Shown in pieces: positions 27,142 to 37,569 of a stretch of DNA of 39,750 nucleotides. Within the stretch, counting starts at the first letter, position 1; each line of letters begins with the position of its first letter. The translations under genes were made by a program, and so were the position numbers. This DNA is from Rhizobium sp. (lineage in GTDB: Bacteria > Pseudomonadota > Alphaproteobacteria > Rhizobiales > Rhizobiaceae), in assembly GCA_027533385.1 (NCBI GenBank), contig JAPZUE010000009.1, positions 238,486 to 278,235 of the forward strand, in the 5' to 3' direction. The notes below the pieces were generated by a model. That model was not told the origin of the DNA. It did no database searches and worked only from the letters and a program-made list of their open reading frames with translations.

Positions 27142-27164
27142 AAAAGGCGGGAGTTTTTCCCGCC
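27142..27164 (-). terminator. Terminator of lysA
   Basis: Stem GGCGGGA / TCCCGCC (27146-27152 with 27158-27164). On the minus strand it is followed by TTTTC (27141-27145). It is 22 bp after the lysA stop and 90 bp before the start of the TIGR02302 gene, which must therefore have its own promoter or depend on read-through. Confidence 0.8.
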
Positions 27165-27186
27165 TCATCGCCGAATTGTGAATGGA

Positions 27187-28455
27187 TCAGGCCAGCCAGT
27201 CGGGCACGCTGTCGAGCGCGATCAGGTCCTCATAGGTCGGACGGGGGCGAATCACGTGGAACTCGTTGCCGTTCACCAGCACCTCCGGCACCAGCCGGCG
27301 GGTGTTGTAGGTGCCGGCCTGCACCGCGCCATAGGCACCGGCCGAGCCGACCGCGATCAGGTCGCCGGGCTTGGGCATGGCCATCTCGCGGTCGAGCGCC
27401 AGATAGTCGCCGGTCTCGCAGACGGGACCCACGACATCGGCCTTGATGCGCGGGGCATTCGCCGCCGAAATCACCACCGGCCTGATCTCGTGATAGGCCT
27501 CGTAGAGCGTCGGACGGATCAGGTCGTTCATCGCGCCGTCGACGATGACGAAGGTCTTGTCGCCGCCGTCCTTCACATAGATCACCTCGGTCACCAGGAT
27601 GCCGGCATTGCCGACAATCAGGCGGCCGGGTTCGGTGACGATGCGGCAGTTCAGGCCGGACAGCTGGTCCTTGACGATCTTTGCATAGGCATCCGGCTCG
27701 GGCGGCGGGTTGTTGTCGTCCTTGTAGGGAATGCCTAGGCCGCCGCCGACATCGACGTGATCGATCTGATGGCCGTCGCCGCGCAGCGTCTCGACGAGTT
27801 CACGCAGCAGACGGAAGGCATCTTCGAACGGCTGCAGATCGGTGATCTGGCTGCCGATATGCATGTCGATGCCGGAAACCTGGATGCCTTCCAGCGTCGC
27901 GGCACGGGCGTAGACGGCACGGGCCCGCTCGTAGGAAATGCCGAACTTGTTTTCCTTCTTGCCGGTCGAGATCTTCGCATGGGTCTTGGCATCGACATCT
28001 GGGTTGATGCGGAAGGAGACATGCGCCTTTTTGCCCGCCTTGATGGCGCGCTGGTTCAGGACTTCCAGCTCCGGCTCGCTCTCGACGTTGAAGCAGTAGA
28101 TGCCAGCGTCGAGCGCGAGATCCATCTCGCTCGGCGTCTTGCCGACGCCGGAGAACATGATGCGATTTGCCGGAATACCGGCGGCCAGCGCGCGGCGGAG
28201 TTCGCCTTCCGAGACCACGTCAACGCCTGCGCCGAGGCGGCCCAGCGTCTTCAGCACGGCCTGGTTCGAATTGGCTTTCATCGCGTAGCAGACGAGGGCA
28301 TCAACACCATCGAAGGCCTTGGAGAAGACCTTGTAGTGGCGCTCCAGCGTCGCTGTCGAATAGCAGTAGAAGGGGGTGCCGACAGCCTCGGCAATTGCGG
28401 GGATCGCCACGCCTTCGGCGTAGAGAACGCCGTCGCGATACTCGAAATGGTTCAC
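27187..28455 (-). CDS. lysA: Diaminopimelate decarboxylase
   Basis: 422 residues. It decarboxylates meso-diaminopimelate to L-lysine, the last lysine step, using PLP. The Schiff-base lysine is in VCYAMKANSNQAV at about 56-68. Other barrel motifs are NKFGISYERA, GSQITDLQPF (with SGIDMHIGSQ) and VDVGGGLGIPY. The C-terminal active-site Cys is in GPVCETGDYLA. The start codon is GTG (28453-28455). The small LptM-like lipoprotein gene lies 13 bp upstream in the same direction, so the two are likely cotranscribed. Confidence 0.95.
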   Translation of the reverse strand: MNHFEYRDGVLYAEGVAIPAIAEAVGTPFYCYSTATLERHYKVFSKAFDGVDALVCYAMKANSNQAVLKTLGRLGAGVDVVSEGELRRALAAGIPANRIMFSGVGKTPSEMDLALDAGIYCFNVESEPELEVLNQRAIKAGKKAHVSFRINPDVDAKTHAKISTGKKENKFGISYERARAVYARAATLEGIQVSGIDMHIGSQITDLQPFEDAFRLLRELVETLRGDGHQIDHVDVGGGLGIPYKDDNNPPPEPDAYAKIVKDQLSGLNCRIVTEPGRLIVGNAGILVTEVIYVKDGGDKTFVIVDGAMNDLIRPTLYEAYHEIRPVVISAANAPRIKADVVGPVCETGDYLALDREMAMPKPGDLIAVGSAGAYGAVQAGTYNTRRLVPEVLVNGNEFHVIRPRPTYEDLIALDSVPDWLA

Positions 28456-28468
28456 GGGTTAAGCCCTG

Positions 28469-28657
28469 TCAAAGAAGCGGATCGAGGAGGAAGGGGCTGT
28501 CCGGGGTCTTCTGGACCTCGACGCCACGCTTGTTCTGCTGGTCAACCGGTGTGCTCGGCGGATCGAGCTCGCCCTTGCGGCCGCAGGCGGACAGCGCCAG
28601 CGCGGTGGCCAGCACCAGAGAGAGCGTGAGTGTCGTGCGTTTCAGCGAATTCACCAT
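28469..28657 (-). CDS. Small lipoprotein, LptM/YifL-like
   Basis: 62 residues from the ATG at 28655-28657; a TTG four codons earlier is an alternative. The signal peptide MVNSLKRTTLTLSLVLATALALSAC ends in the lipobox LSAC, and mature Cys is followed by GRKGELDPPS. This short CG.KG.L..P pattern is shared with the E. coli lipoprotein LptM (YifL), which sits next to lysine/diaminopimelate genes and helps LptD oxidation in the LPS export machinery. Role here is inferred from that resemblance plus the neighbour lysA. The rest (QQNKRGVEVQKTPDSPF) is polar and low in structure. Confidence 0.8.
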   Translation of the reverse strand: MVNSLKRTTLTLSLVLATALALSACGRKGELDPPSTPVDQQNKRGVEVQKTPDSPFLLDPLL

Positions 28658-28697
28658 GACCCGGTCCAAAGAAATATCGTTGTGCTAGCCTGTACAG

Positions 28698-28722
28698 AAA
28701 AAAGGGGCGCTTGTGCACCCCT
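28698..28722 (-). terminator. Strong terminator of argH
   Basis: On the minus strand AGGGGTGC ACAA GCGCCCCT forms an 8-bp stem (28703-28710 with 28715-28722, one G-U pair) followed by a run of five T. It is 44 bp after the argH stop and separates argH from the lipoprotein-lysA pair. Confidence 0.9.
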
Positions 28723-28766
28723 GATCTCGTGATGAACGGCATGCGTTGCCGTGATCGGTTGTCCTG

Positions 28767-30170
28767 TCAGTTGCGTGCCCGCCACCAGGCGATCTGTTTC
28801 CTGACTTCCGAGGGTGCCGTGCCGCCAAAGCTCTTGCGGCTGGCCACGGAGGCTTCCACTGTCAGCACGTTGAAGACATCGGCGGTGATGGCCACATTGA
28901 TGCTCTGCAGCTCTTCGAGCGAAAGCTCGGCGAGATCGCAACCCTTCTTCTCGGCCATGGCAACGGCATTGCCCGTGACATGGTGGGCGTCGCGGAAGGG
29001 AAGGCCGGCTTCGCGCACCAGCCAGTCGGCGAGATCGGTCGCGGTCGAATAACCGGAGCCGGCAGCCGCCTTCATCTTGTCGGTGCGGATGGTCATGTCG
29101 GTGACCATGCCGGTCATGGCGGCAATCGCCAGTTCCAGGCTTTCGGCGGCGTCGAAGACCTGTTCCTTGTCTTCCTGCATGTCCTTGGAATAGGCGAGCG
29201 GCAGGCCCTTCATGACGGTCAGGAGCGCGATCAGCGAGCCGTTGATGCGGCCGGTCTTGGCGCGCACCAGTTCGGCGGCATCCGGGTTCTTCTTCTGCGG
29301 CATGATCGAGGAGCCGGTGGAGAAGGCGTCCGACAGGCGGATGAAACCGAATTGCGGTGTCGACCAGATGACGATCTCTTCGGCCAGCCGCGACAGGTGC
29401 ACGGCGGCAATCGAGGCGATCGAGAGGAATTCGAGCGCAAAGTCGCGGTCCGACACGGTGTCGATCGAGTTGCGGGTCGGCTCGCGGAAACCGAGGGCCT
29501 GTGCCGTCATGTGACGGTCGATCGGATAGCCGGTGCCGGCAAGGGCTGCCGCCCCGATCGGGCTTTCGTCGAGGTGTTCGATCGCATGGCGCACGCGCTG
29601 GCGGTCACGGCCAAACATCTCGACATAGGCCATGCAATGATGACCGAAGGTCACCGGCTGGGCCGTCTGGAGATGGGTGAAGCCGGGCATCACGGTGTCG
29701 GCATGCTCTTCTGCACGGTCGAGGAAGGCCGCGATAAGGCCGGAAAGGGCAGCTTCCGTTTTCTGCAGCTCTTCCTTCACCCAGAGGCGGAAGTCGAGCG
29801 CCACCTGGTCGTTGCGCGAGCGGGCGGTGTGCAGACGGCCGGCGGCCGGGCCGATCAGTTCGGCAAGGCGTGCCTCGACATTCATGTGAATGTCTTCGAG
29901 CTTGCGCGAGAAGACGAACTGGCCGCTTTCGATCTCTGACAGGATCGTGTCCAACCCGTGAAGGATCTTGTCTTTATCTTCGGCCGAGATGATGCCTTGG
30001 TGCGCCAGCATGGTCGCATGCGCCTTTGAGCCGCGGATATCCTGGGCGTAAAGCTTCTTGTCGAAACCGATGGAGGCATTTATCTCCTCCATGATGGCCG
30101 ACGGCCCGGAGGCGAAGCGACCGCCCCACATCTGGTTGGAGGATTTGGTGTTCTTGATGTCCTCGGCCAT
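28767..30170 (-). CDS. argH: Argininosuccinate lyase
   Basis: 467 residues from the ATG at 30168-30170. It splits argininosuccinate to arginine and fumarate. The fumarase/aspartase signature [12 protein letters not shown] is present. [19 protein letters not shown] and the catalytic-His stretch [15 protein letters not shown] are typical, as is the start [20 protein letters not shown]. The frame continues open for 239 codons upstream but that part runs antisense to tlpA and is not coding. The start is only 24 bp from the divergent tlpA start, so the promoters must overlap or lie within the neighbour's coding region. Confidence 0.96.
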   Translation of the reverse strand: MAEDIKNTKSSNQMWGGRFASGPSAIMEEINASIGFDKKLYAQDIRGSKAHATMLAHQGIISAEDKDKILHGLDTILSEIESGQFVFSRKLEDIHMNVEARLAELIGPAAGRLHTARSRNDQVALDFRLWVKEELQKTEAALSGLIAAFLDRAEEHADTVMPGFTHLQTAQPVTFGHHCMAYVEMFGRDRQRVRHAIEHLDESPIGAAALAGTGYPIDRHMTAQALGFREPTRNSIDTVSDRDFALEFLSIASIAAVHLSRLAEEIVIWSTPQFGFIRLSDAFSTGSSIMPQKKNPDAAELVRAKTGRINGSLIALLTVMKGLPLAYSKDMQEDKEQVFDAAESLELAIAAMTGMVTDMTIRTDKMKAAAGSGYSTATDLADWLVREAGLPFRDAHHVTGNAVAMAEKKGCDLAELSLEELQSINVAITADVFNVLTVEASVASRKSFGGTAPSEVRKQIAWWRARN

Positions 30171-30194
30171 GGAATGCCCGTCCTGGAGAATGAC

Positions 30195-30860
30195 ATGACA
30201 GAAAAGAAACCCGCGGGTCTCTTCCCCACCAAGCTGGTTGCAATTGCGGCGGTTGCCGGCATCGTCGCCGGCGCGGCTGCGGTATACGTGAGAGAGACCA
30301 CATCTGGCAATGCCGTGGAGACCGCGGATGCCAGCCAATGCGAGGGTTCTGTCGCTCAGGCGGAGGCCTTGAAGCCTTATCTGAAGGGCGAGGTCGCGGC
30401 GATGATCCCGGTCAGCGAGCCCAAGCTCATCCAGGGGCTCAATTTCCAGGACAAGGCCGGCACGCCGATGACCATGGCCAACTTCGCCGACAAGACGGTG
30501 CTGATCAATCTCTGGGCCACCTGGTGCGTGCCCTGCCGCGAGGAGATGCCGGCCCTCAACAATCTGCAGAAGGCCGCCGGCGGCGAGGCCTTCCAGGTGC
30601 TGGCGATCAATATCGATACCGGCGATGTCGAGAAGCCGCAGACATTCCTGGAAGAGACCGGTGTCGATGCACTCGGTCTCTATCGTGACGCCTCGATGGG
30701 CGTCTTCAATCAGCTGAAGCGCGAGGGGCTTGCCTTCGGCCTGCCGGTCACCCTGCTTGTCGATGGCAAGGGCTGTCTGCTCGGCAGCATGAATGGCCCG
30801 GCCGTCTGGGACGGAGCGGATGCCAAGGCGCTGGTGGTGGCTGCGGCGACCGGCGGCTGA
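30195..30860 (+). CDS. tlpA: Thiol:disulfide interchange protein TlpA family
   Basis: 221 residues from the ATG at 30195, with GGAG 7 nt upstream; an ATG at 30174 is an alternative. An N-terminal anchor (about 14-33, [20 protein letters not shown]) places the thioredoxin fold in the periplasm. The redox motif is [12 protein letters not shown] with Cys 111 and 114. [20 protein letters not shown] holds the cis-Pro loop. Cys 56 ([10 protein letters not shown]) and the Cys in GKGC are extra, as in rhizobial/Bradyrhizobium TlpA. Such proteins reduce Cys in cytochrome c or copper-chaperone targets for cytochrome oxidase assembly. It is divergent from argH and convergent with cysA. Confidence 0.9.
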   Translation: MTEKKPAGLFPTKLVAIAAVAGIVAGAAAVYVRETTSGNAVETADASQCEGSVAQAEALKPYLKGEVAAMIPVSEPKLIQGLNFQDKAGTPMTMANFADKTVLINLWATWCVPCREEMPALNNLQKAAGGEAFQVLAINIDTGDVEKPQTFLEETGVDALGLYRDASMGVFNQLKREGLAFGLPVTLLVDGKGCLLGSMNGPAVWDGADAKALVVAAATGG

Positions 30861-30906
30861 TCTACGCCGTCGTCCAGAACGATCCACCCAAAGGTCTCAT
30901 GACGTT

Positions 30907-31925
<1,019 letters not shown>

Positions 31926-31929
<4 letters not shown>

Positions 31930-32822
31930 GAGGTTACCTCCGAGGAATTCTGTGTGCCTGCCAGCGTCTGCGGGCGGTTGCGGCGCCCAGCGCCCTGGCG
32001 TTCGAGCAGGACCTTGACCACCAGCGTGACGAGCGCGAGCGTCGCCAGGATCGAGGCGGCGGCAAAGGCGCCGACGGCATTGTAGTCGTGGTAGAGCAGT
32101 TCGATGTGTAGCGGCAGCGTGTTGGTCTGGCCGCGGATATTGCCTGACACCACCGAGACGGCACCGAACTCACCCATGACGCGGGCGTTGCAGAGCACCA
32201 CGCCGTAGAGCAGCGCCCATTTGATGTTGGGCAGCGTGATCGAGAAGAATGTCCGCCAGCCGCTGGCGCCGAGAGAGGTGGCCGCCTCTTCGAGGTCGCG
32301 CCCCTGGGCCTGCATCAGCGGGATCAGTTCGCGCGCCACAAAGGGCGCGGTCACGAACATCGAGGCGAGCACGATGCCCGGCAGAGCAAACATGATCTTC
32401 AGTTCCATGCTGTCCAGCGCCGGACCGAACATGCCCTGCAGACCATAGACGAACAGGTAGGACACACCGGCAACGATCGGCGAGACCGAGAAGGGGATCT
32501 CGATCAGGATCGTCAGGATGCGCTTGCCGCGAAAATCATGCTTGGTGATCGCCCAGGCGGCGGCAACGCCGAAGATCGTATTCAGCGGTACGGCGATCAA
32601 TGCGGTTGCCACCGTCAGCCCGATCGCATGGCGGGTATCGGGATCGGCGATGCTCTCCATGAAGAAGGGGAGGCCGCGCGACAGCGCCTGGATGCCGATC
32701 ACCACCAGCGGTGCAACGATCACCAGCACCACCATGACCAGCATGACGGCAATCAGGCTCCATTTGAAGATCGGCGCATCACCGACGCGGGGTGGTCGGC
32801 GGCCTTTCGTGATCTGGCTCAT
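31926..32822 (-). CDS. cysW: Sulfate ABC transporter permease CysW
   Basis: 298 residues with about six hydrophobic segments. The permease EAA loop is seen as REL IPLMQAQGRDLEEAATSLGASG (region about 185-207). The N-terminal part has LIAVMLVMVVLVIVAPLVVIG, and the family block FSVSPIVAGVSYLFVYG matches CysW. VMGEFGAVSVVSGNIRG follows. The ATG is 3 bp after the cysT stop, and its stop overlaps the cysA GTG, so the three genes are tightly coupled. Confidence 0.93.
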
Positions 32823-32825
32823 GGG

Positions 32826-33647
32826 TCAGCCTTTCACCGTGTAGCGCAGGGCGCGGGCCTGAAGATAATTGGTCACGGCCAGCATGACGAAGGCGGCGAT
32901 CAGCATGACCGAGGCAATCGCGGCAGAGGCCGGATAGTCGTATTCCTCAAGCCGGATGAAAGCGAGCAGTGCCGTGATTTCGGTCGAGAAGGGCTGGTTG
33001 CCGGCAATGAAGATGATCGCCCCGAACTCACCCAGGCTGCGGGCAAAGGCCAGCGAAGTGCCGGCGAGCAGGGCCGGCGTCAAAAGCGGCAGGATCACCC
33101 GGCGGAAGATCGACCAGTCGCGAGAGCCAAGCGTCTGCGCGGCCTCTTCGAGCGCCGGATCCAACTCTTCGAGCACCGGCTGCACGGTGCGGACGATGAA
33201 GGGGATGCTGGTGAAGGCCATGGCCACCATGATGCCGAGCGGGGTATAGGCGACCTTGATGCCGATCTGGTCAAGAACCGAACCGAACCAGCCATTGGTC
33301 GCAAAAAGTGTCGTCAGCGCAATGCCGGCGACTGCGGTGGGCAGCGCGAAGGGCAGGTCGACCAGGGCATCGACGATGCGGCGACCAGGGAAGCGGTAGC
33401 GCACCAGGACCCAGGCGAGTGCCAGGCCAAAGACGAGGTTGAACAAGGTTGCGACAAAGGCCGAGCCGATGGTGACGCCATAGCTTGCTACGGCGCGCTC
33501 TGACGAGACGATGCGCCAATAGTCGGACGGGCCGAGGCTTGCGGCCTTGAAGATCAGGGCCATCAGCGGCAGCATGATGATGATCGCCGCATAGACCAGC
33601 GTGATCCCGAGGGACAGTCGCAGGCCGGGCAAGACACGCCGTTTCAC
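32826..33647 (-). CDS. cysT: Sulfate ABC transporter permease CysT
   Basis: 273 residues, also called CysU. Six hydrophobic segments. Family signs are ALPTAVAGIALTTLFA, the EAA-type loop EELDPALEEAAQTLGS at about 175-190 and FARSLGEFGAIIFIAGNQPF. The start codon is GTG (33645-33647) with AAGGA 8 nt upstream. A hairpin lies in the 68-bp gap after sbp. Partners are CysW and CysA downstream and the binding protein upstream. Confidence 0.93.
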   Translation of the reverse strand: MKRRVLPGLRLSLGITLVYAAIIIMLPLMALIFKAASLGPSDYWRIVSSERAVASYGVTIGSAFVATLFNLVFGLALAWVLVRYRFPGRRIVDALVDLPFALPTAVAGIALTTLFATNGWFGSVLDQIGIKVAYTPLGIMVAMAFTSIPFIVRTVQPVLEELDPALEEAAQTLGSRDWSIFRRVILPLLTPALLAGTSLAFARSLGEFGAIIFIAGNQPFSTEITALLAFIRLEEYDYPASAAIASVMLIAAFVMLAVTNYLQARALRYTVKG

Positions 33648-33670
33648 GTCTTTGATCCTTTCACGCGAAA

Positions 33671-33692
33671 ACCGGCGGGCGATCCCGCCGGT
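33671..33692 (-). terminator. Hairpin between sbp and cysT (attenuator or 3'-end stabiliser)
   Basis: A 9-bp perfect stem ACCGGCGGG / CCCGCCGGT (33671-33679 with 33684-33692), 4-nt loop, followed by TTTCG on the minus strand. It lies 23 bp after the sbp stop and 23 bp before the cysT start. The T-tract is short, so partial termination or mRNA stabilisation is more likely than full stop. Confidence 0.7.
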
Positions 33693-33715
33693 CTCTGTCG
33701 ATCCGAAAGACCGCT

Positions 33716-34699
33716 TTAGCGGTTGCCGTAGATCCCATCAAGGATGCCGCCTTCGGCAAAGTGCTCCTTGGAGACCTTGTCCCAGCCGCCGAAGACGTCT
33801 TCAACGGTGACCAGCCGGATTTCGGGGAATTGCGGCTTGTATTCGGCTGCAACAGCCGCGTCATGGACACGATGGCCGAATTCGGCCGCGATCTTCTGGC
33901 CTTCCGGCGAGTAGAGGAAGTCGAGATACTTCTTCGCGAGTTCCTGGCTGCCCTTCTCGTTCGCCACCTTGTCGACGATGGCCACGGGGAATTCGGCGAG
34001 CAGGCTGACCGACGGCACGACCTGCTGGAACTTGCCGGAGCCGTACTGCTTTTCGATCGCCTTGGTTTCGGCCTCGAAGGTGATGATGACGTCGCCGATT
34101 TCGCGCTCGACGAAGGTGGTCGTGGCGGCGCGGCCACCGGTGTCGAAGACCGGCACGTTGTCGAAGATCTTGTCGACGAATTCCTTCACCTTCGCCTCAT
34201 CGCCGGCGAACTTCTCCTTCGCGTAAGCCGTGGCGGCGAGATAGGTGTAGCGGGCATTGCCCGAGGTCTTCGGGTTCGGGAAGATCACCTGAACGTCGTC
34301 ACGGGCGAGATCGTCCCAGTCCTTGATGCCCTTCGGATTGCCGGCGCGCACCAGGAAGGACGGGAAGGAATAGAAGGGCGAAGCATTGTTGGGGAATTCT
34401 CCCTGCCAGCCCTCTTCGATGAAGCCGTTCTTGACCAGGAAATCCACGTCGATCACCTGGTTGAAGGTGACGACGTCGGCTTCCAGACCTTCAACGATGG
34501 CGCGGGCCTGACGCGAAGTGCCGCCATGCGACTGGTCGACGGTGACGCCGGGATTGGCCTTCACAAAGGCTTCGTTCTGGGCGGCAAAGATCTCGCGGGC
34601 GATATCGTAGGAAGCGTTGAGCAGCTTGTCGGCGGCGCTTGCAGAAACCGGCAGGGACAGGGCGGCGAGGGCTGCGCTGACAAGGAGGAGGCGTTTCAT
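33716..34699 (-). CDS. sbp: Sulfate-binding periplasmic protein
   Basis: 327 residues. The signal peptide MKRLLLVSAALAALSLPVSASA is clear. The binding-protein signature SYDIAREIFAAQNEAFVKAN follows. The central NPKTSGNARY (sulfate loop) and IFPNPKTSG region are diagnostic for the Sbp/CysP family; further blocks are GGRAATTTFVEREIGDVI and EFPVAIVDKVANEKGS. It delivers sulfate to CysTWA. CysP (thiosulfate) is the alternative. It is the first gene of the cluster and is preceded by paired inverted repeats in its leader. Confidence 0.93.
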   Translation of the reverse strand: MKRLLLVSAALAALSLPVSASAADKLLNASYDIAREIFAAQNEAFVKANPGVTVDQSHGGTSRQARAIVEGLEADVVTFNQVIDVDFLVKNGFIEEGWQGEFPNNASPFYSFPSFLVRAGNPKGIKDWDDLARDDVQVIFPNPKTSGNARYTYLAATAYAKEKFAGDEAKVKEFVDKIFDNVPVFDTGGRAATTTFVEREIGDVIITFEAETKAIEKQYGSGKFQQVVPSVSLLAEFPVAIVDKVANEKGSQELAKKYLDFLYSPEGQKIAAEFGHRVHDAAVAAEYKPQFPEIRLVTVEDVFGGWDKVSKEHFAEGGILDGIYGNR

Positions 34700-34726
34700 G
34701 GATGTTTGCTCCGGGATGCGGGGGAT

Positions 34727-34783
34727 CTCTAATTGCCCTGCAAATTAGAGGGTCGGCCCTCCTCTTCCGAGGAATGGCCGACC
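34727..34783 (-). promoter_or_regulatory. Two dyads in the sbp leader
   Basis: Dyad 1 is CTCTAATT / AATTAGAG (34727-34734 with 34743-34750), 8-nt spacer. Dyad 2 is GGTCGGCC / GGCCGACC (34751-34758 with 34776-34783), with CCTC/GAGG pairing inside. They lie 28-84 bp before the sbp start and 60 bp after the hbd stop. Dyad 1 could be a regulator site (LysR-like T-N-A symmetry); dyad 2 could end hbd transcripts. No U-tract follows either. Confidence 0.5.
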
Positions 34784-34842
34784 AATGATTACCCGGAGGG
34801 GCAAAAATCTTTTCGTCGTTTCGTCCCGGATCGAAATGTCCG

Positions 34843-35724
34843 TCAGCGGGTCGGGACCGGCACCTCGCCGCGATAGTCGTAGAAGCCGCGGCCGGACTTG
34901 CGACCTAGCCAGCCGGCCTCGACATATTTCACTAGAAGCGGGCAGGGGCGGTACTTCGAGTCCGCCAGTCCGTCATGCAGGACCTGCATGATCGAGAGGC
35001 AGGTGTCGAGACCGATGAAATCGGCGAGCTGCAGCGGACCCATCGGATGGTTGGCGCCGAGCTTCATCGCCGTGTCGATCGCCTCGACCGAACCGACGCC
35101 TTCATAAAGCGTGTAGATCGCCTCGTTGATCATCGGAAGCAAGATGCGGTTGACGATGAAGGCCGGGAAGTCCTCGGCCACCGTGATCGTCTTGTCGAGC
35201 GAGGAGACGAATTCCTTCGCCGTGGTGAAGGTCGTTTCCTCGGTTGCTATGCCGCGCACGAGTTCGACCAGCTTCATCACCGGGACCGGGTTCATGAAGT
35301 GGATGCCCATGAAACGCTCCGGCCGGTCGGTGGCGGAGGCCAGACGGGTGATCGATAGCGAGGAGGTGTTGGTCGCCAGCAGCGCCTCGGGCTTCAGCAC
35401 CGGGCAAAGTGTTGCAAAGATCTTGCGCTTGACCTGCTCGTCCTCGGTCGCGGCCTCGATCACGAGATCCGACGGGGCGAGGTCGTTGATGTCGGCGGAG
35501 CCTGAAATCAGGGCGAGCGCCTGCTTGCGCTGCTCGTCGGTGATCTTGCCGTTGGTCACCTGGCGGGCAAGGTTGCCGTTTATTGTGGCCAGCCCCGCTT
35601 CGATCCTCTCCTTGGAGAGATCGTAGATCGTGACCTTGTAGCCGGCGGCGGCGGAGACCTGGGCGATGCCGCAGCCCATCTGGCCGGCGCCCACGACACC
35701 CACATTGCTGATCTTGTCCGTCAT
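34843..35724 (-). CDS. hbd: 3-hydroxybutyryl-CoA dehydrogenase
   Basis: 293 residues from the ATG at 35722-35724, with GAGGAG 9 nt upstream. It interconverts acetoacetyl-CoA and 3-hydroxybutyryl-CoA with NAD(P). The Rossmann motif is GVVGAGQMGCGIAQ at about 7-20. The catalytic residues are in IHFMNPVPVMKLVE (His) and FIVNRILLPMINEA, with C-terminal ANHPMGPLQLADFIGLD. It follows etfB and etfA on the same strand, an arrangement that links electron transfer flavoprotein with fatty acid or butyrate/poly-hydroxybutyrate metabolism. The gap after etfA is 140 bp. Confidence 0.93.
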   Translation of the reverse strand: MTDKISNVGVVGAGQMGCGIAQVSAAAGYKVTIYDLSKERIEAGLATINGNLARQVTNGKITDEQRKQALALISGSADINDLAPSDLVIEAATEDEQVKRKIFATLCPVLKPEALLATNTSSLSITRLASATDRPERFMGIHFMNPVPVMKLVELVRGIATEETTFTTAKEFVSSLDKTITVAEDFPAFIVNRILLPMINEAIYTLYEGVGSVEAIDTAMKLGANHPMGPLQLADFIGLDTCLSIMQVLHDGLADSKYRPCPLLVKYVEAGWLGRKSGRGFYDYRGEVPVPTR

Positions 35725-35864
35725 CGTCTTGCTCCTCACCCGTTCCAGTCTTCACGCACGAAAATGGCACCCAAGAAAATGCCGGACCCGCTTGCGCGGA
35801 CCCGGCTGATTGATAGACCGCCAAGGGTCCTTTGACCAGTCCTTTCGCAACTGCGAAATGACGC

Positions 35865-36794
35865 TCAGAGCGCCTTTTCGAGCTCCGGCAGGGCTTCGAA
35901 GATGTCGGCAACGAGGCCGTAATCGGCGACCTGGAAGATCGGCGCTTCCTCGTCCTTGTTGATCGCGACGATGACCTTACTGTCCTTCATGCCTGCGAGA
36001 TGCTGGATCGCGCCCGAGATGCCGCAGGCGATATAGAGCTGCGGGGCGACGACCTTGCCTGTCTGGCCGACCTGCCAGTCGTTCGGGGCGTAGCCGGCAT
36101 CGACGGCGGCGCGGGAGGCACCAACGGCGGCACCGAGCTTGTCGGCCACCGGCAGGATGACTTCCTGGAACTTTTCCGAGGAACCGAGCGCACGGCCACC
36201 GGAGATGATGATCTTGGCCGATGCCAGTTCTGGACGGTCGGACGACGACAGCGCATCGGAGACATGGCTGGAAACACCGGGATTTGCAGCCGCTGCGATG
36301 GCCTCGACAGAGGCCGAGCCACCTTCACCGGCAGCGGCGAAGGAGGCGGTACGCACCGTGATGACCTTCTTGGCGTCGGTCGACTGCACGGTCTGGATGG
36401 CGTTGCCGGCATAGATCGGACGCTTGAAGGTGTCGGCCGAGACGACTTCGATGATTTCCGAGACCTGCATCACGTCGAGCAGGGCGGCCACGCGCGGGGC
36501 GACGTTCTTGCCGACCGAGGTCGCTGCGGCGATGATGGTGTCGTAAGATCCGGCGAGCGAGACGATGAGGGCCGCCAGCGGCTCGGCCAGGTTGTTGCCG
36601 AGCGAAGCATCGTCGGCGAGCAGCACCTTGGAGACGCCCGAGAGCTTGGCAGCGGCATCAGCGGCGGCCTTGGCGCCGGAGCCGGCGACCAGCACATGGA
36701 CGTCGCCACCGATCTTGGTGGCGGCGGTCAGCGCCTTCGCGGTCTGTTCGGAGACGGTCGCGTTGTCGTGTTCTGCGAGAAGAAGAATAGCCAT
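35865..36794 (-). CDS. etfA: Electron transfer flavoprotein subunit alpha
   Basis: 309 residues from the ATG at 36792-36794; 21 open codons upstream lie in the intergenic gap and are rejected. It forms a heterodimer with EtfB carrying FAD and passes electrons from acyl-CoA dehydrogenases to ETF-ubiquinone oxidoreductase. The FAD-binding C-terminal domain shows [12 protein letters not shown], then [20 protein letters not shown], then [18 protein letters not shown]. The N-terminal domain (about 1-185) is Ala-rich with repeated [13 protein letters not shown] strands. It starts 25 bp after the etfB stop. Confidence 0.95.
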   Translation of the reverse strand: MAILLLAEHDNATVSEQTAKALTAATKIGGDVHVLVAGSGAKAAADAAAKLSGVSKVLLADDASLGNNLAEPLAALIVSLAGSYDTIIAAATSVGKNVAPRVAALLDVMQVSEIIEVVSADTFKRPIYAGNAIQTVQSTDAKKVITVRTASFAAAGEGGSASVEAIAAAANPGVSSHVSDALSSSDRPELASAKIIISGGRALGSSEKFQEVILPVADKLGAAVGASRAAVDAGYAPNDWQVGQTGKVVAPQLYIACGISGAIQHLAGMKDSKVIVAINKDEEAPIFQVADYGLVADIFEALPELEKAL

Positions 36795-36819
36795 TTTAAG
36801 TTTCTCCTGTCCGTTCCGC

Positions 36820-37569
36820 TTACAATACGCCGGCTTCGTTCTTGAGCTTGTCGACAAGCTCTGCCACCGACTTCACCTTGATGCCAGCCTTGCGGCCACC
36901 CGGCTCCTCGGTCTTCAGAACCTTCAGGCGCGGGGCAACATCGACGCCGAAGTCGGAAGGCGACTTCATGTCGAGCGGCTTCTTCTTGGCCTTCATGATG
37001 TTCGGCAGCGAGGCATAACGCGGCTCGTTCAGGCGCAGGTCGGTGGTGACGATCGCCGGGAGCTTGACGTCGATGGTCTGCAGACCGCCGTCGACTTCGC
37101 GGGTCACGGTCGCCTTGTCAGCGCCGAGCTCGAGCTTGGAGGCAAACGTCGCCTGGCCCCAGCCGAGGAGAGCTGCCAGCATCTGGCCGGTCTGGTTGGA
37201 ATCGTCGTCGATCGCCTGCTTGCCGACGATGACGAGGCCCGGAGCCTCAGCCTCGACCACGCCCTTCAGGAGCTTGGCAACGGCGAGCGGCTCGACGGTT
37301 TCCTCGGTCTCGATCAGGATGCCGCGGTCGGCGCCCATGGCGAGTGCGGTGCGGATGGTTTCCTCGGCCTTGGCCGGGCCGATCGAAACGACGACCACTT
37401 CCTCAGCCTTGCCGGCTTCCTTCAGCCTGAGCGCCTCTTCGACGGAGATCTCGTCGAAGGGGTTCATGGACATCTTGACGTTGGCGAGCTCTACGCCGGA
37501 ACCATCAGGCTTGACGCGGATCTTGACGTTGTAATCCACAACCCGCTTGACTGGGACGAGTATCTTCAT
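36820..37569 (-). CDS. etfB: Electron transfer flavoprotein subunit beta
   Basis: 249 residues, normal length. [20 protein letters not shown] at the start and [19 protein letters not shown] are the family hallmark. The AMP-binding region (GMGAD-type block) is seen as [14 protein letters not shown]. The C-terminal recognition loop is [13 protein letters not shown], which contacts partner dehydrogenases. First gene of etfB-etfA-hbd. A palindromic site and possible promoter lie 122-151 bp upstream of the start. Confidence 0.96.
   Translation of the reverse strand: MKILVPVKRVVDYNVKIRVKPDGSGVELANVKMSMNPFDEISVEEALRLKEAGKAEEVVVVSIGPAKAEETIRTALAMGADRGILIETEETVEPLAVAKLLKGVVEAEAPGLVIVGKQAIDDDSNQTGQMLAALLGWGQATFASKLELGADKATVTREVDGGLQTIDVKLPAIVTTDLRLNEPRYASLPNIMKAKKKPLDMKSPSDFGVDVAPRLKVLKTEEPGGRKAGIKVKSVAELVDKLKNEAGVL

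Noticed and set aside
35843..35858. Short palindrome TTTCGCA-AC-TGCGAAA after etfA as a terminator
   Set aside because: The loop of two bases is too tight and there is no T-tract; it may be an incidental dyad.
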